13,786 bases of DNA from Acidimicrobiia bacterium (lineage in GTDB: Bacteria; Actinomycetota; Acidimicrobiia; IMCC26256; BP-133). Positions 6,594 to 12,761 of this stretch are shown here, one piece after another (the first letter of the stretch is position 1; every line of letters starts with the position of its first letter). Below the pieces are notes generated by a model that saw nothing but the letters and a program-made list of their open reading frames with translations, was not told the origin of the DNA and made no database searches. The stretch covers positions 1 to 13,786 of the forward strand of contig JAICYE010000015.1 in assembly GCA_025934385.1 (NCBI GenBank), in the 5' to 3' direction. A program made the position numbers and the translations under genes.

Positions 6594-8084
6594 TCAGACC
6601 GACGTGCGGACGTTGCCGTCGCCGGCGAACTCCCGGACACAGGCCCGCCCGGCCCGCTTGGCGTCGTAGAGGGCGAGGTCGGCCCGGGCCAGGAGCGGCA
6701 GCAGCCCCTCGCCGTCCTCGGAGCTGGCCACGCCGATGCTGAGCGTCACGTTCACGACGCCGTCGTCGGTGACGACCGGTGTGACGGCGACGATCTGCCG
6801 GATCCGCTCGGCCACGGCGAACGCCCCGTCGCCGCAGTCGGCCAGAGCCACGACGAGTTCGTCGCCGCCGTAGCGGCCGACAAGGTCGGCGCTGCGCAGC
6901 TGCGACTTCACGGAGGCGGCCACGGTTGACAGCACCCGGTCGCCGGCCCGGTGACCGAAGGTGTCGTTGACGTCCTTGAAGTAGTCGACGTCGACCATCA
7001 GGATGCTGTGCCGCCGGGCCCGGGCCGTTCCGCCGAAGAGCAGCTCGGCCTCCTCGAAGAAGGCCCGCCGGTTGGGGATGCCGGTGAGCGGGTCGACGTT
7101 GGCCAGCGTCTGCAGTCGGGACATCAACCGGGCGTTCTCGGCGATCGTGCCCACCTGGCGGACGAGGACGACGGTGGTGATGGCGGCCGCCCCGAGGATC
7201 AGTCCGTCGAGCGGGTAGACGGCGGCCCGGTGTCCGACCAGCAGCAGCAGGCCGTAGGCCAGGGCCACGGCCAGGTACGGCAACCGGGTCAGCGGCCGCT
7301 CGGGCTGGCTCCGCTCGGGAGCGCCGGATCGGCCGGCCCGGGACTCCGCATGAGCGGCCAGGAAGAAGAGACACCACGCCCCGAGCCAGAAGGCGTCGGG
7401 TAGGCCGCCGTCGTACGTGCCGGCGAGGTCGAGGTGGGCGTAGGCGACGTCCGCCACCACCAGCGCCGCCACTCCGCCCACGAGGAACCGGAGGGCGAGG
7501 TCGCTTCCGCCGGTCCGGCGGAGCAGCGTCACGGCCACCCCGAACAGCAGCAGCAGATCGCCGACCGGGTAGGCGAAGTTGAGGACGAGCGCCAGCCCCT
7601 GGCTGGGATGGGTGTGGACGACGGGCCCGATCACCAGGTACCAGATGCCCATGGCGGCGCAGAGGAGGACGGTGAGACCGTCGAGCCCGAACTTCGTCCA
7701 GTCGCTCCGGCGGCGGGCCACGGACGGGAACGACAGCAGCGCCCAGGCGCCGCAGGGGTAGAAGGCGAGGTAGCCGGCGTCGGCCAGGGACGGGAAGGGG
7801 CTCTGGTGCAGGACCACCTCGAGTACGCACCAGACGAGGTCGCCGATCCACCAACAGCCGAACGCCACGGTCAGGCGGCGCCAGGCCCGCCGGACGCGGG
7901 GGTCGATGTCGGGCCGGGTGGACACCCGCCAGGCGGCGGCGACGGCGACCAGTCCCAGTACCACCGGGCCGATGTCCCCGATGACCTGCTTGGTGTGATC
8001 GCCGAGCCCGGAGTACGACGCGCCGATCAGCAGACCGGTGGCGAGCAGCATGAGCAGCACGGACGGGGAGAAGCGACGCCTCAC
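6594..8084 (-). CDS. Membrane-anchored diguanylate cyclase (GGDEF domain)
   Basis: The 496-aa product has eight to ten hydrophobic segments over residues 8-308, forming an integral membrane sensor region of no type I can name. A short helix with ENARLMSRLQTLANV leads into a GGDEF domain (about 328-487). The domain has DPLTGIPNRRAF (331-342), the metal-binding DVDYFKDVNDTFGH (365-378) and the active-site loop YGGDEL (405-410). The last residue is Leu instead of Phe, a variant seen in active enzymes. RSAD (397-400) lies exactly five residues before GGDEL and is a complete RxxD inhibitory site, so feedback inhibition by c-di-GMP is expected. It should condense two GTP into c-di-GMP in response to a membrane or periplasmic cue. 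The start is GTG at 8084; the overlapping ATG reads straight into TGA. No good Shine-Dalgarno is seen. The gene diverges from modA across 92 bases. Confidence 0.93.
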   Translation of the reverse strand: MRRRFSPSVLLMLLATGLLIGASYSGLGDHTKQVIGDIGPVVLGLVAVAAAWRVSTRPDIDPRVRRAWRRLTVAFGCWWIGDLVWCVLEVVLHQSPFPSLADAGYLAFYPCGAWALLSFPSVARRRSDWTKFGLDGLTVLLCAAMGIWYLVIGPVVHTHPSQGLALVLNFAYPVGDLLLLFGVAVTLLRRTGGSDLALRFLVGGVAALVVADVAYAHLDLAGTYDGGLPDAFWLGAWCLFFLAAHAESRAGRSGAPERSQPERPLTRLPYLAVALAYGLLLLVGHRAAVYPLDGLILGAAAITTVVLVRQVGTIAENARLMSRLQTLANVDPLTGIPNRRAFFEEAELLFGGTARARRHSILMVDVDYFKDVNDTFGHRAGDRVLSTVAASVKSQLRSADLVGRYGGDELVVALADCGDGAFAVAERIRQIVAVTPVVTDDGVVNVTLSIGVASSEDGEGLLPLLARADLALYDAKRAGRACVREFAGDGNVRTSV

Positions 8085-8117
8085 ATTCGGGTCAACGGCA
8101 CCTTTTGCCCGGGACTT

Positions 8118-8130
8118 GAGCAGCGTGCTC
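8118..8130. promoter_or_regulatory. 13-bp perfect dyad in the divergent promoter region
   Basis: GAGCA GCG TGCTC lies midway between the divergent starts of the diguanylate cyclase and modA genes, so it could be an operator for one or both. It does not resemble the ModE operator as I know it. No clear -35/-10 pair could be assigned around it. Confidence 0.35.
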
Positions 8131-8176
8131 TAGCCTGCAGTCGCAGAGTGACTACCCGGGGGGAGGATGTTCGTTG

Positions 8177-8983
8177 ATGTCTCGTCGGATCCCGCCGCTG
8201 GCCCTCGCGCTCGCTCTGGTGCTCGGCCTCGGAACCGCCTGCGCCACCGAGAAACCGCAGTCCTCGGCGGCCAACGGCGCGGCGTCGGCGCCCACGACGC
8301 AGCCGGCGCTGACGGGGAACCTGACGGTGCTGGCCGCCGCCTCGCTGACCGACGCCTTCAACGAGCTGGGCCGGGACTTCGAGGCCCGCCACCCCGGCAC
8401 GAAGCTGACCTTCAGCTACGACGCGTCGTCCACGCTGGCGACCCAGGCCGACAGCGGCGCGCCGGCGGACCTCTTCGCCTCGGCCGACCAGTCCAACATG
8501 AAGAAGGTCACCGACGCCGGCAACGCCACCGGGCCCCGGGTGTTCGCCTCTAACAAGCTGGCCATCCTGGTGAAGAAGGGCAACCCGAAGAACATCACGG
8601 CGCTCACCGACTTCGACAAGCCCGGCGTGACCTTCGTGCTCTGCGCCCTCGAGGTGCCCTGCGGGACGTACGGCGCCCAGGCGCTGGCCAAGGCCGGGGT
8701 CAAGGCGCAGCCGAGGTCGCTGGAGACCAACGTCAAGGCGGTGGTGACCAAGGTCACCAGCGGCGAGGTCGACGCCGGCATCGGCTACGTCACGGACGCC
8801 AAGGCGGCGGCGGCGTCGGCCACCGGCGTCGACATTCCCGATCAGTACAACGTGGCCGCCGAGTACCCGATGGCCGTGCTCAAACAGTCGAAAGACCAGA
8901 ATCTGGCCTACGCCTTTCTGGACTACGTGCTGGGCCCCGATGCCCAGGCCATTCTGGCGAAATACGGCTTCACCGGGCCGTAG
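8177..8983 (+). CDS. modA: Molybdate ABC transporter substrate-binding lipoprotein ModA
   Basis: The 268-aa product has a signal peptide ending at Cys22 (LGLGTAC), a somewhat degenerate lipobox, followed by a Ser/Ala/Thr linker. The mature domain carries ModA hallmarks: LTVLAAASLTDAFNELG (49-65) with the first oxyanion-binding serine, FSYDASSTLATQ (79-90) with the second, GAPADLFASAD (94-104), VPCGTYGAQAL (160-170) and GEVDAGIGYVTDA (196-208). It should capture molybdate or tungstate outside the membrane for an ABC importer. GGAGG at 8162-8166 is 10 bases before the ATG at 8177; a TTG at 8174, 7 bases from it, is a possible alternative start. An ATG at 8167 opens another frame and is not used. 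No modB or modC follows; the next gene is an unrelated secreted repeat protein. The partner permease and ATPase must be elsewhere. Confidence 0.93.
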   Translation: MSRRIPPLALALALVLGLGTACATEKPQSSAANGAASAPTTQPALTGNLTVLAAASLTDAFNELGRDFEARHPGTKLTFSYDASSTLATQADSGAPADLFASADQSNMKKVTDAGNATGPRVFASNKLAILVKKGNPKNITALTDFDKPGVTFVLCALEVPCGTYGAQALAKAGVKAQPRSLETNVKAVVTKVTSGEVDAGIGYVTDAKAAAASATGVDIPDQYNVAAEYPMAVLKQSKDQNLAYAFLDYVLGPDAQAILAKYGFTGP

Positions 8984-9331
8984 TATTCCGGTTCCTCAGC
9001 ACTAGGCAGTTCCAGCTGGCGCCCCCGACGCGTACTAGTGCGGTCCCGGGGCGGGGAGTGGACCGTCCGGCGTAGACCCCTTGCCCACAAGGCGCCGCGC
9101 CCCTGGCCAGCCGGCGGTTCGCGCCGCTTCGCGGCCTGCATGCCGCTCGTATTTGGGGCCGACCTGGTCACGGTACGCCAGTCATCCTGAACTAGTCATG
9201 GAGCCCATTGGGTGGCCATCGAGGCCAAGACTGTTCACGCCATCTCAAGCCCCGTCCGGGCGGGCCCGTTACCTGTTCTCGACAGCAACGCCGAACGCCG
9301 GCGCCACAGATTTCCGAAGCAAAGGAGCATC
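8984..9331 (+). other. 348-base non-coding stretch rich in hairpins
   Basis: No credible gene lies here. Its first half holds several inverted repeats: GCACTAG/CTAGTGC (8999-9005 and 9035-9041), CGGTCC/GGACCG (9041-9046 and 9060-9065), CCTTG/CAAGG (9079-9083 and 9088-9092) and GCCGC/GCGGC (9123-9127 and 9131-9135). The first starts 15 bases after the modA stop and may end its transcript. CTAG, a rare tetramer in bacteria, occurs three times (from 9002, 9035 and 9193). The second half should contain the promoter and leader of the repeat-protein gene. No -35/-10 pair or known riboswitch was recognised. Confidence 0.5.
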
Positions 9332-9967
9332 ATGCGCAAGAACCAGAAGCGGGCCCTTCTCGTCGCCGTTCCGGTCGTCGGCGCCCTGACCGGAGCGGCG
9401 CTCGTCATGCCCGCCATGGCGTCCTCCACCCCGAAGACGACCCGGTCCACCGGCCTCCTCGGCGGCGTCCTCGGCGGGGTGACGGGCGGGAGCTCCGGCG
9501 GGCTGCTCGGCGGTGTGACCGGTGGGGGCTCCGCTGGTCTGCTCGGCGGGGTGACCGGCACGCTGGGCGGCCTCACCGGCGGGGGCTCGGGTGGCCTGCT
9601 CGGGTCGGTGACGGGGACGCTGGGCGGTGCGACGGGCGGGGGCTCGGGTGGCCTGCTGGGCACGGTCACGAAGACGCTGGGCGGTGTGACGGGCGGGAGC
9701 TCCGGCGGTGGGCTGCTGGCTCCGGTGACCGGCATCCTCGGGGGCGTGACGGGTGGTTCGTCGGGCGGCGTGCTCGGTTCGGTGACCGGCACGCTGGGCG
9801 GTGTGACGGGCGGGAGCTCCGGTGGTGGGCTGCTCGCTCCGGTGACCGGCATCCTGGGAGGGGTGACGGGCGGGAGCTCAGGCGGTGTGTTGTCTCCGGT
9901 GACCGGCATCCTTGGGGGTGTGACCGGCGGGAGCAACAGCGGTCTCCTGGGCGGCCTCGGCCTGTAG
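9332..9967 (+). CDS. Secreted Gly-rich repeat protein
   Basis: The product is 211 aa. MRKNQKR, the hydrophobic run ALLVAVPVVGALTGAALVM and an Ala-x-Ala site in PAMASS (cleavage near residue 31) make a Sec signal peptide. The mature part is almost wholly built of units of about 19-20 residues related to GGVTGGSSGGGLLAPVTGIL, composed mainly of G, L, V, T and S. A 39-residue double unit recurs nearly unchanged, also at the DNA level. There are no cysteines, no sortase motif and no membrane anchor after the signal. The regular spacing of VTG and LGG suggests an extended or solenoid-like fold, but this is inference. It could be a surface, matrix or adhesive protein. AAAGGAG at 9321-9327 with four bases before the ATG is a good ribosome-binding site. 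The long Pro-rich frame on the opposite strand is a shadow of the repeats. Confidence 0.85.
   Translation: MRKNQKRALLVAVPVVGALTGAALVMPAMASSTPKTTRSTGLLGGVLGGVTGGSSGGLLGGVTGGGSAGLLGGVTGTLGGLTGGGSGGLLGSVTGTLGGATGGGSGGLLGTVTKTLGGVTGGSSGGGLLAPVTGILGGVTGGSSGGVLGSVTGTLGGVTGGSSGGGLLAPVTGILGGVTGGSSGGVLSPVTGILGGVTGGSNSGLLGGLGL
9684..9955 (+). repeat. Tandem DNA repeat within the Gly-rich protein gene
   Basis: Blocks of about 57-60 bases containing ggtgtgacgggcgggagctc and ctccggtgaccggcatcct recur in tandem, with a higher-order period of about 117 bases. The copies differ mainly at third codon positions, so the protein repeat is better kept than the DNA. Such arrays readily expand and contract. Confidence 0.7.
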
Positions 9968-9993
9968 GCCGCGACTCGGGCCGACGGCGAACA

Positions 9994-10024
9994 GGGCGGG
10001 GTCGGGTATCCACCGGCCCCGCCC
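9994..10024 (+). terminator. GC-rich hairpin after the repeat-protein gene
   Basis: GGGCGGGG (9994-10001) pairs perfectly with CCCCGCCC (10017-10024) around a 15-base loop, starting 26 bases after the stop codon. There is no T-run. It is a probable intrinsic or hairpin-assisted terminator. Confidence 0.5.
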
Positions 10025-10054
10025 GCCCGCGTCCGCCGCCGCCCGATTGACGAA

Positions 10055-10097
10055 CTGGCGTTCTTCAACCGGCGATGCGGCGGAAAGGGAACGCCAG
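10055..10097. repeat. Long-loop palindrome with copy B of the dispersed sequence
   Basis: CTGGCGTTC (10055-10063) and GAACGCCAG (10089-10097) form a perfect 9-bp inverted repeat around 25 bases. The right half, 10068-10097, matches the site at 3388-3416 (minus strand) at about 24 of 30 positions. The element lies in the convergent gap between the Gly-rich protein gene and the propeller-protein gene, so it could act as a terminator for the minus-strand transcript. Its resemblance to a second locus suggests a dispersed repeat or a shared binding site instead. Confidence 0.5.
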
Positions 10098-10147
10098 AAG
10101 GGGCTGGCCGGGGCTGACGGCCGCCGGCGGTCGTCAGGCGGCGGGCG

Positions 10148-11251
10148 TCAGCGGGCGACCGAGGGCGAGTCGGCGTCGGCGACGAGGAGGTGGGGGGTTC
10201 CCGACCCGTCGGCGGCGGTGGCGTAGATGCTCGGGGCGCCGACGCCGGTGTCGATGGCGTAGGCCACGGTCGAGTTGTCGAGCCACTCGGCCTGGTCGTC
10301 GACGTTGTGGGTCTCGGCCAGGGGGTGGTCGTGGAGGGTGGCCAGGTCGAGCACGGCGAGCCTCCACGTCGGCAGGTCGGCGCCGCCGGCGCTGGTGCGC
10401 TGCTTGAAGGCGATGCGGGTGCCGTCGGGCGAGATCGACGGGCACTCCACCCCGTCCCGCAGGATGTCGCCCTTCCTCGCCGCCAGGTCACCCGAGATGA
10501 GGTAGGTGTGGCCCTTCGTCCCCAGCGTGGCGTAGAAGTGCCCGCTGTTGGTCGGGTCGAAGGTCACGCCCCAGAAGTTGAAGTCGGCGCTCTGGATCCG
10601 CTTGCCGTCGTCCCAGACCGAAAAGTCCTCGAGGTTGGCCAGCTCGTTGCCGGTGGCCATGTCCCAGATCGTCGTCCGGGTGGAGAAGGCGCCGGCGGCG
10701 TAGGAGTCGCCGGTCACGAACACGGTGGAGGAGCCGTACTTGCCGTCGGCCGATACCCGGGCCCGGCTCGGCACGCCGGGGAGGGGCTTCTCCGACCGCT
10801 CCTTGAAGTCGGGCCCGAAGAAGATCGCCTTGTAGGGGTTGAGGATGTCGCCGTGGTCGGACAGGCAGATCCCGTTGCCGGCGGCCATGTAGAGCCGGGA
10901 ACACGGCAGGTCGGTGACGGCCCGGGCGCCGCCGGGGTTGGCCAGGGGCAGGACGCCGGCGTCGCCCGCCTCGCCGGCGGCCATGTCCCGGACCAGCAGG
11001 TGGGGCTCGGCCATCACCGCCGCCGGCGACGGCGCCCCGGCGGCCAGGGCTCCCTTGGCGTCGACCTTCCGGGCGGTGCGGCCGCCGGTGTGGACGACGT
11101 AGCCGACGCCCACCGCCACGCAGACCACGCACAGGGCGACGAAGGCCAGGACCCGTTGCCGGTACTGCCGTGCCGCACCGGAGCCGGCCGTCGGCTCGGG
11201 CTCGGGCGCCTCCCGCCGGGGCTGGGTCGGCTTGGGCGGGGCGGTGGTCAT
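10148..11251 (-). CDS. Membrane-anchored TolB-like beta-propeller protein (paralogue 1)
   Basis: The 367-aa product has a Pro-rich cytoplasmic tail (1-28), one transmembrane segment VLAFVALCVVCVAVGVGYVV (34-53) and an extracytoplasmic domain with repeated TolB/WD40-like blade motifs. Examples are GVPSRARVSADGKYGSSTVF (159-178), GVECPSISPDGTRIAFK (267-283), TTIWDMATG and DDQAEWLDNSTVAYAI (318-333). Cys117 and Cys129 in CSRLYMAAGNGICL are kept in the second copy and could form a disulfide. Propellers of this kind bind proteins or ligands; no enzymatic residues are evident. The ATG overlaps the TGA of the MFS gene (ATGA), so the two are translationally coupled and made from one mRNA, which suggests the propeller works with the transporter. 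An upstream extension of the frame is a shadow of the MFS gene. Confidence 0.85.
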   Translation of the reverse strand: MTTAPPKPTQPRREAPEPEPTAGSGAARQYRQRVLAFVALCVVCVAVGVGYVVHTGGRTARKVDAKGALAAGAPSPAAVMAEPHLLVRDMAAGEAGDAGVLPLANPGGARAVTDLPCSRLYMAAGNGICLSDHGDILNPYKAIFFGPDFKERSEKPLPGVPSRARVSADGKYGSSTVFVTGDSYAAGAFSTRTTIWDMATGNELANLEDFSVWDDGKRIQSADFNFWGVTFDPTNSGHFYATLGTKGHTYLISGDLAARKGDILRDGVECPSISPDGTRIAFKQRTSAGGADLPTWRLAVLDLATLHDHPLAETHNVDDQAEWLDNSTVAYAIDTGVGAPSIYATAADGSGTPHLLVADADSPSVAR

Positions 11252-12522
11252 GGGGCCGGCACCTCTCGGCGGGTGGACGGGTGGAAGAGTATGAGGACGG
11301 CAACGGGGACGGCCAGCGCCATCCCGGCCAGGAACCACGACGCGGCGCCGTTCGGGCCCCACCAGAGCCAGCACAGACCGAAGATGCCCGACGCCAGCGC
11401 CTTGGCCAGCGTTGTCACCGTGGTCAGCCAGGCCAGGCCGCTGCTCCGCAGGTCGGCCGGGATCACCTCGCTGGCCAGCGCCATGAGGACGCCGTCGGTG
11501 GCGGCGTAGTACGTGCCGAGCAGGCCGAGGATCACGGCGATCGTCAGCAGGCCCGACCCCGAAACCCGCAGCACGACGTAGCAGACGATCAGCAGGGCGT
11601 TGCCGGCCAGGAACACCGGCGCCCGCCCGATCCGGTCGGCCAGGCGGCCGAGGGGGACGGCGAGGAGCAGGTAGGCCAGCGACGTCCCGACGAACAGGAG
11701 CGGGAACGGCGTGGCCGACATGTGGGTGCGGTGCTGGTAGACGAGGTAGATGAACGCGTCGCTGATCGTCACGACGCCCAGCAGCGCCCCGGCCACCGTG
11801 ATGCGGCGGAAGGCCTTGTTGCCGAGGAGCCGGCGGGTGCTCTCCCGGGTGAAGGCGGGTGCCCGGGCCGGCTTCAGGCGCTCCCGGGGCGGGTTCTGCA
11901 CGAAGCAGACGAGGACGCCGAGGCCGAGCACGGCGAAACAGAGGCTGACGATGAACACCGAGTCATAGGCCTTGGGCGTGAACCACAGCAGGGCGAAGGC
12001 CACGATCGGGCCGATGAAGGCGCCGACGGTGTCGAGCGCCCGGTGGATGCCGAAGGCCAGGCCCATCTTCTCGGGCTCGCTCGACAGCGAGATGAGGGCG
12101 TCGCGGGGGGCGGTGCGCACGCCTTTGCCGGTCCGGTCGAGGAACAGGACGCCGGCCGACGGCACCCGGGCGGTGGTGGCCAGCAGCCCCAGCTTGCAGG
12201 CGGCGGAGAGGCCGTAGCCGAAGCCGGCGACCTCCTTGTGGCGCTGGCCGCGGTCGGCGATCAAGCCTCCGAAGATCCGGAGGACGGCGCTCATGCCCTG
12301 GTAGATGCCGTCGAAGATTCCGAAGCCGAGCGCTGAGTAGCCGAGGACGCTGGTGAGGTACAGCGGCAGCACAGAGTTGACCGACTCCGACGAGATGTCG
12401 GTCAGGAGGCTGGTGGCGCCGAGCAGGCCGACGTTGCGGTGAAGCCCGGGCGCGACCGGTTCCTCGGGCGATACGGCCTCCGGGGCGGCGGGGGCCGGCC
12501 GGTCTCGCACTGAGGAGTACAC
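11248..12522 (-). CDS. Major facilitator superfamily (MFS) transporter
   Basis: The 424-aa product has the length and hydrophobic pattern of a 12-helix MFS permease with a 28-residue N-terminal cytoplasmic tail. Family marks are NVGLLGATSLLTDISSESV (30-48), two MFS signature loops GGLIADRGQRHK (85-96) and LGRLADRIGR (291-300), and FLDRTGKGVRTAPRDALIS (127-145). The last motif is typical of an uncharacterised prokaryotic MFS group. The substrate cannot be told; drug, sugar or metabolite export are all open. The start is GTG at 12522 with GGGAGGG at 12526-12532 at good spacing. It is the first gene of a two-gene operon ending in the coupled propeller gene, and it diverges from a second propeller gene across 239 bases. 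Confidence 0.92.
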   Translation of the reverse strand: MYSSVRDRPAPAAPEAVSPEEPVAPGLHRNVGLLGATSLLTDISSESVNSVLPLYLTSVLGYSALGFGIFDGIYQGMSAVLRIFGGLIADRGQRHKEVAGFGYGLSAACKLGLLATTARVPSAGVLFLDRTGKGVRTAPRDALISLSSEPEKMGLAFGIHRALDTVGAFIGPIVAFALLWFTPKAYDSVFIVSLCFAVLGLGVLVCFVQNPPRERLKPARAPAFTRESTRRLLGNKAFRRITVAGALLGVVTISDAFIYLVYQHRTHMSATPFPLLFVGTSLAYLLLAVPLGRLADRIGRAPVFLAGNALLIVCYVVLRVSGSGLLTIAVILGLLGTYYAATDGVLMALASEVIPADLRSSGLAWLTTVTTLAKALASGIFGLCWLWWGPNGAASWFLAGMALAVPVAVLILFHPSTRREVPAP

Positions 12523-12680
12523 GGGCCCTCCCGGCCTCGGACTTGGGAGCTGTACCGGCCTCCCCGAACTGAACGGTCGCGGCGCTTCGGACCAATCGTC
12601 ATTCTGGCCCGGTCGTAGTGTCGGTCATCGGACCCCGGCTGCGAAGGGCGGTGGGTTCACAACGCCCCCTATGTCCGAAA
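12523..12680. promoter_or_regulatory. Divergent promoter region between the MFS and second propeller genes
   Basis: This stretch must hold promoters for both directions. For the plus strand, TATGTC (12670-12675) lies five bases before the first base of a stable stem at 12681 and would make the transcript start with that stem; no good -35 accompanies it. For the minus strand, ATGACC and CAGAAT separated by 16 bases (about 12602-12629) are a weak candidate pair. No open frame here has supporting signals. Confidence 0.3.
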
Positions 12681-12735
12681 CGCTCCTCGCCAGGGGGGCA
12701 AACCACCGCGAGCCTCCGCCGGGCGAAGAGGAGCG
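12681..12735 (+). ncRNA. Compact structured 5' leader of the second propeller gene
   Basis: CGCTCCTC (12681-12688) pairs perfectly with GAGGAGCG (12728-12735). GCC (12689-12691) then pairs with GGC (12722-12724) across a GAA bulge. An inner hairpin joins GGGGGC (12694-12699) to GCCTCC (12712-12717) around a 12-base A- and C-rich loop. The 55-base fold ends 26 bases before the GTG. GAGGAG in the 3' arm resembles a ribosome-binding site but is too far from the start. It could be an mRNA stabiliser, a protein-binding leader or a ligand-sensing element. It matches no riboswitch class I can name. Confidence 0.4.
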
Positions 12736-12761
12736 CCCGCCCGCCGACCGAATGAGGAACC

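Noticed and set aside
4111..7854. A minus-strand open frame of over 1200 codons covering the KimA-like gene, the small protein and part of the diguanylate cyclase
   Set aside because: It is Arg/Pro/Gly-rich nonsense running out of frame over genes with clear family motifs; long shadow frames are expected at this GC content.
8167..8553. Frame starting at ATG 8167 immediately after the GGAGG
   Set aside because: It has no spacing from the ribosome-binding site and encodes no recognisable protein; the ModA frame starts at 8177 or 8174.
9235..10491. Pro-rich minus-strand frame with PPELPPVTPP repeats
   Set aside because: It is the antisense reading of the Gly-rich repeat gene and of the end of propeller gene 1; the plus-strand frame has the signal peptide and ribosome-binding site.
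12690..12720. Possible c-di-GMP-I (GEMM) riboswitch because of the GGGCAAACC block
   Set aside because: The second conserved block (GACGCAAAGCC-like) and the tetraloop-receptor arrangement are missing, so only a resemblance can be claimed.
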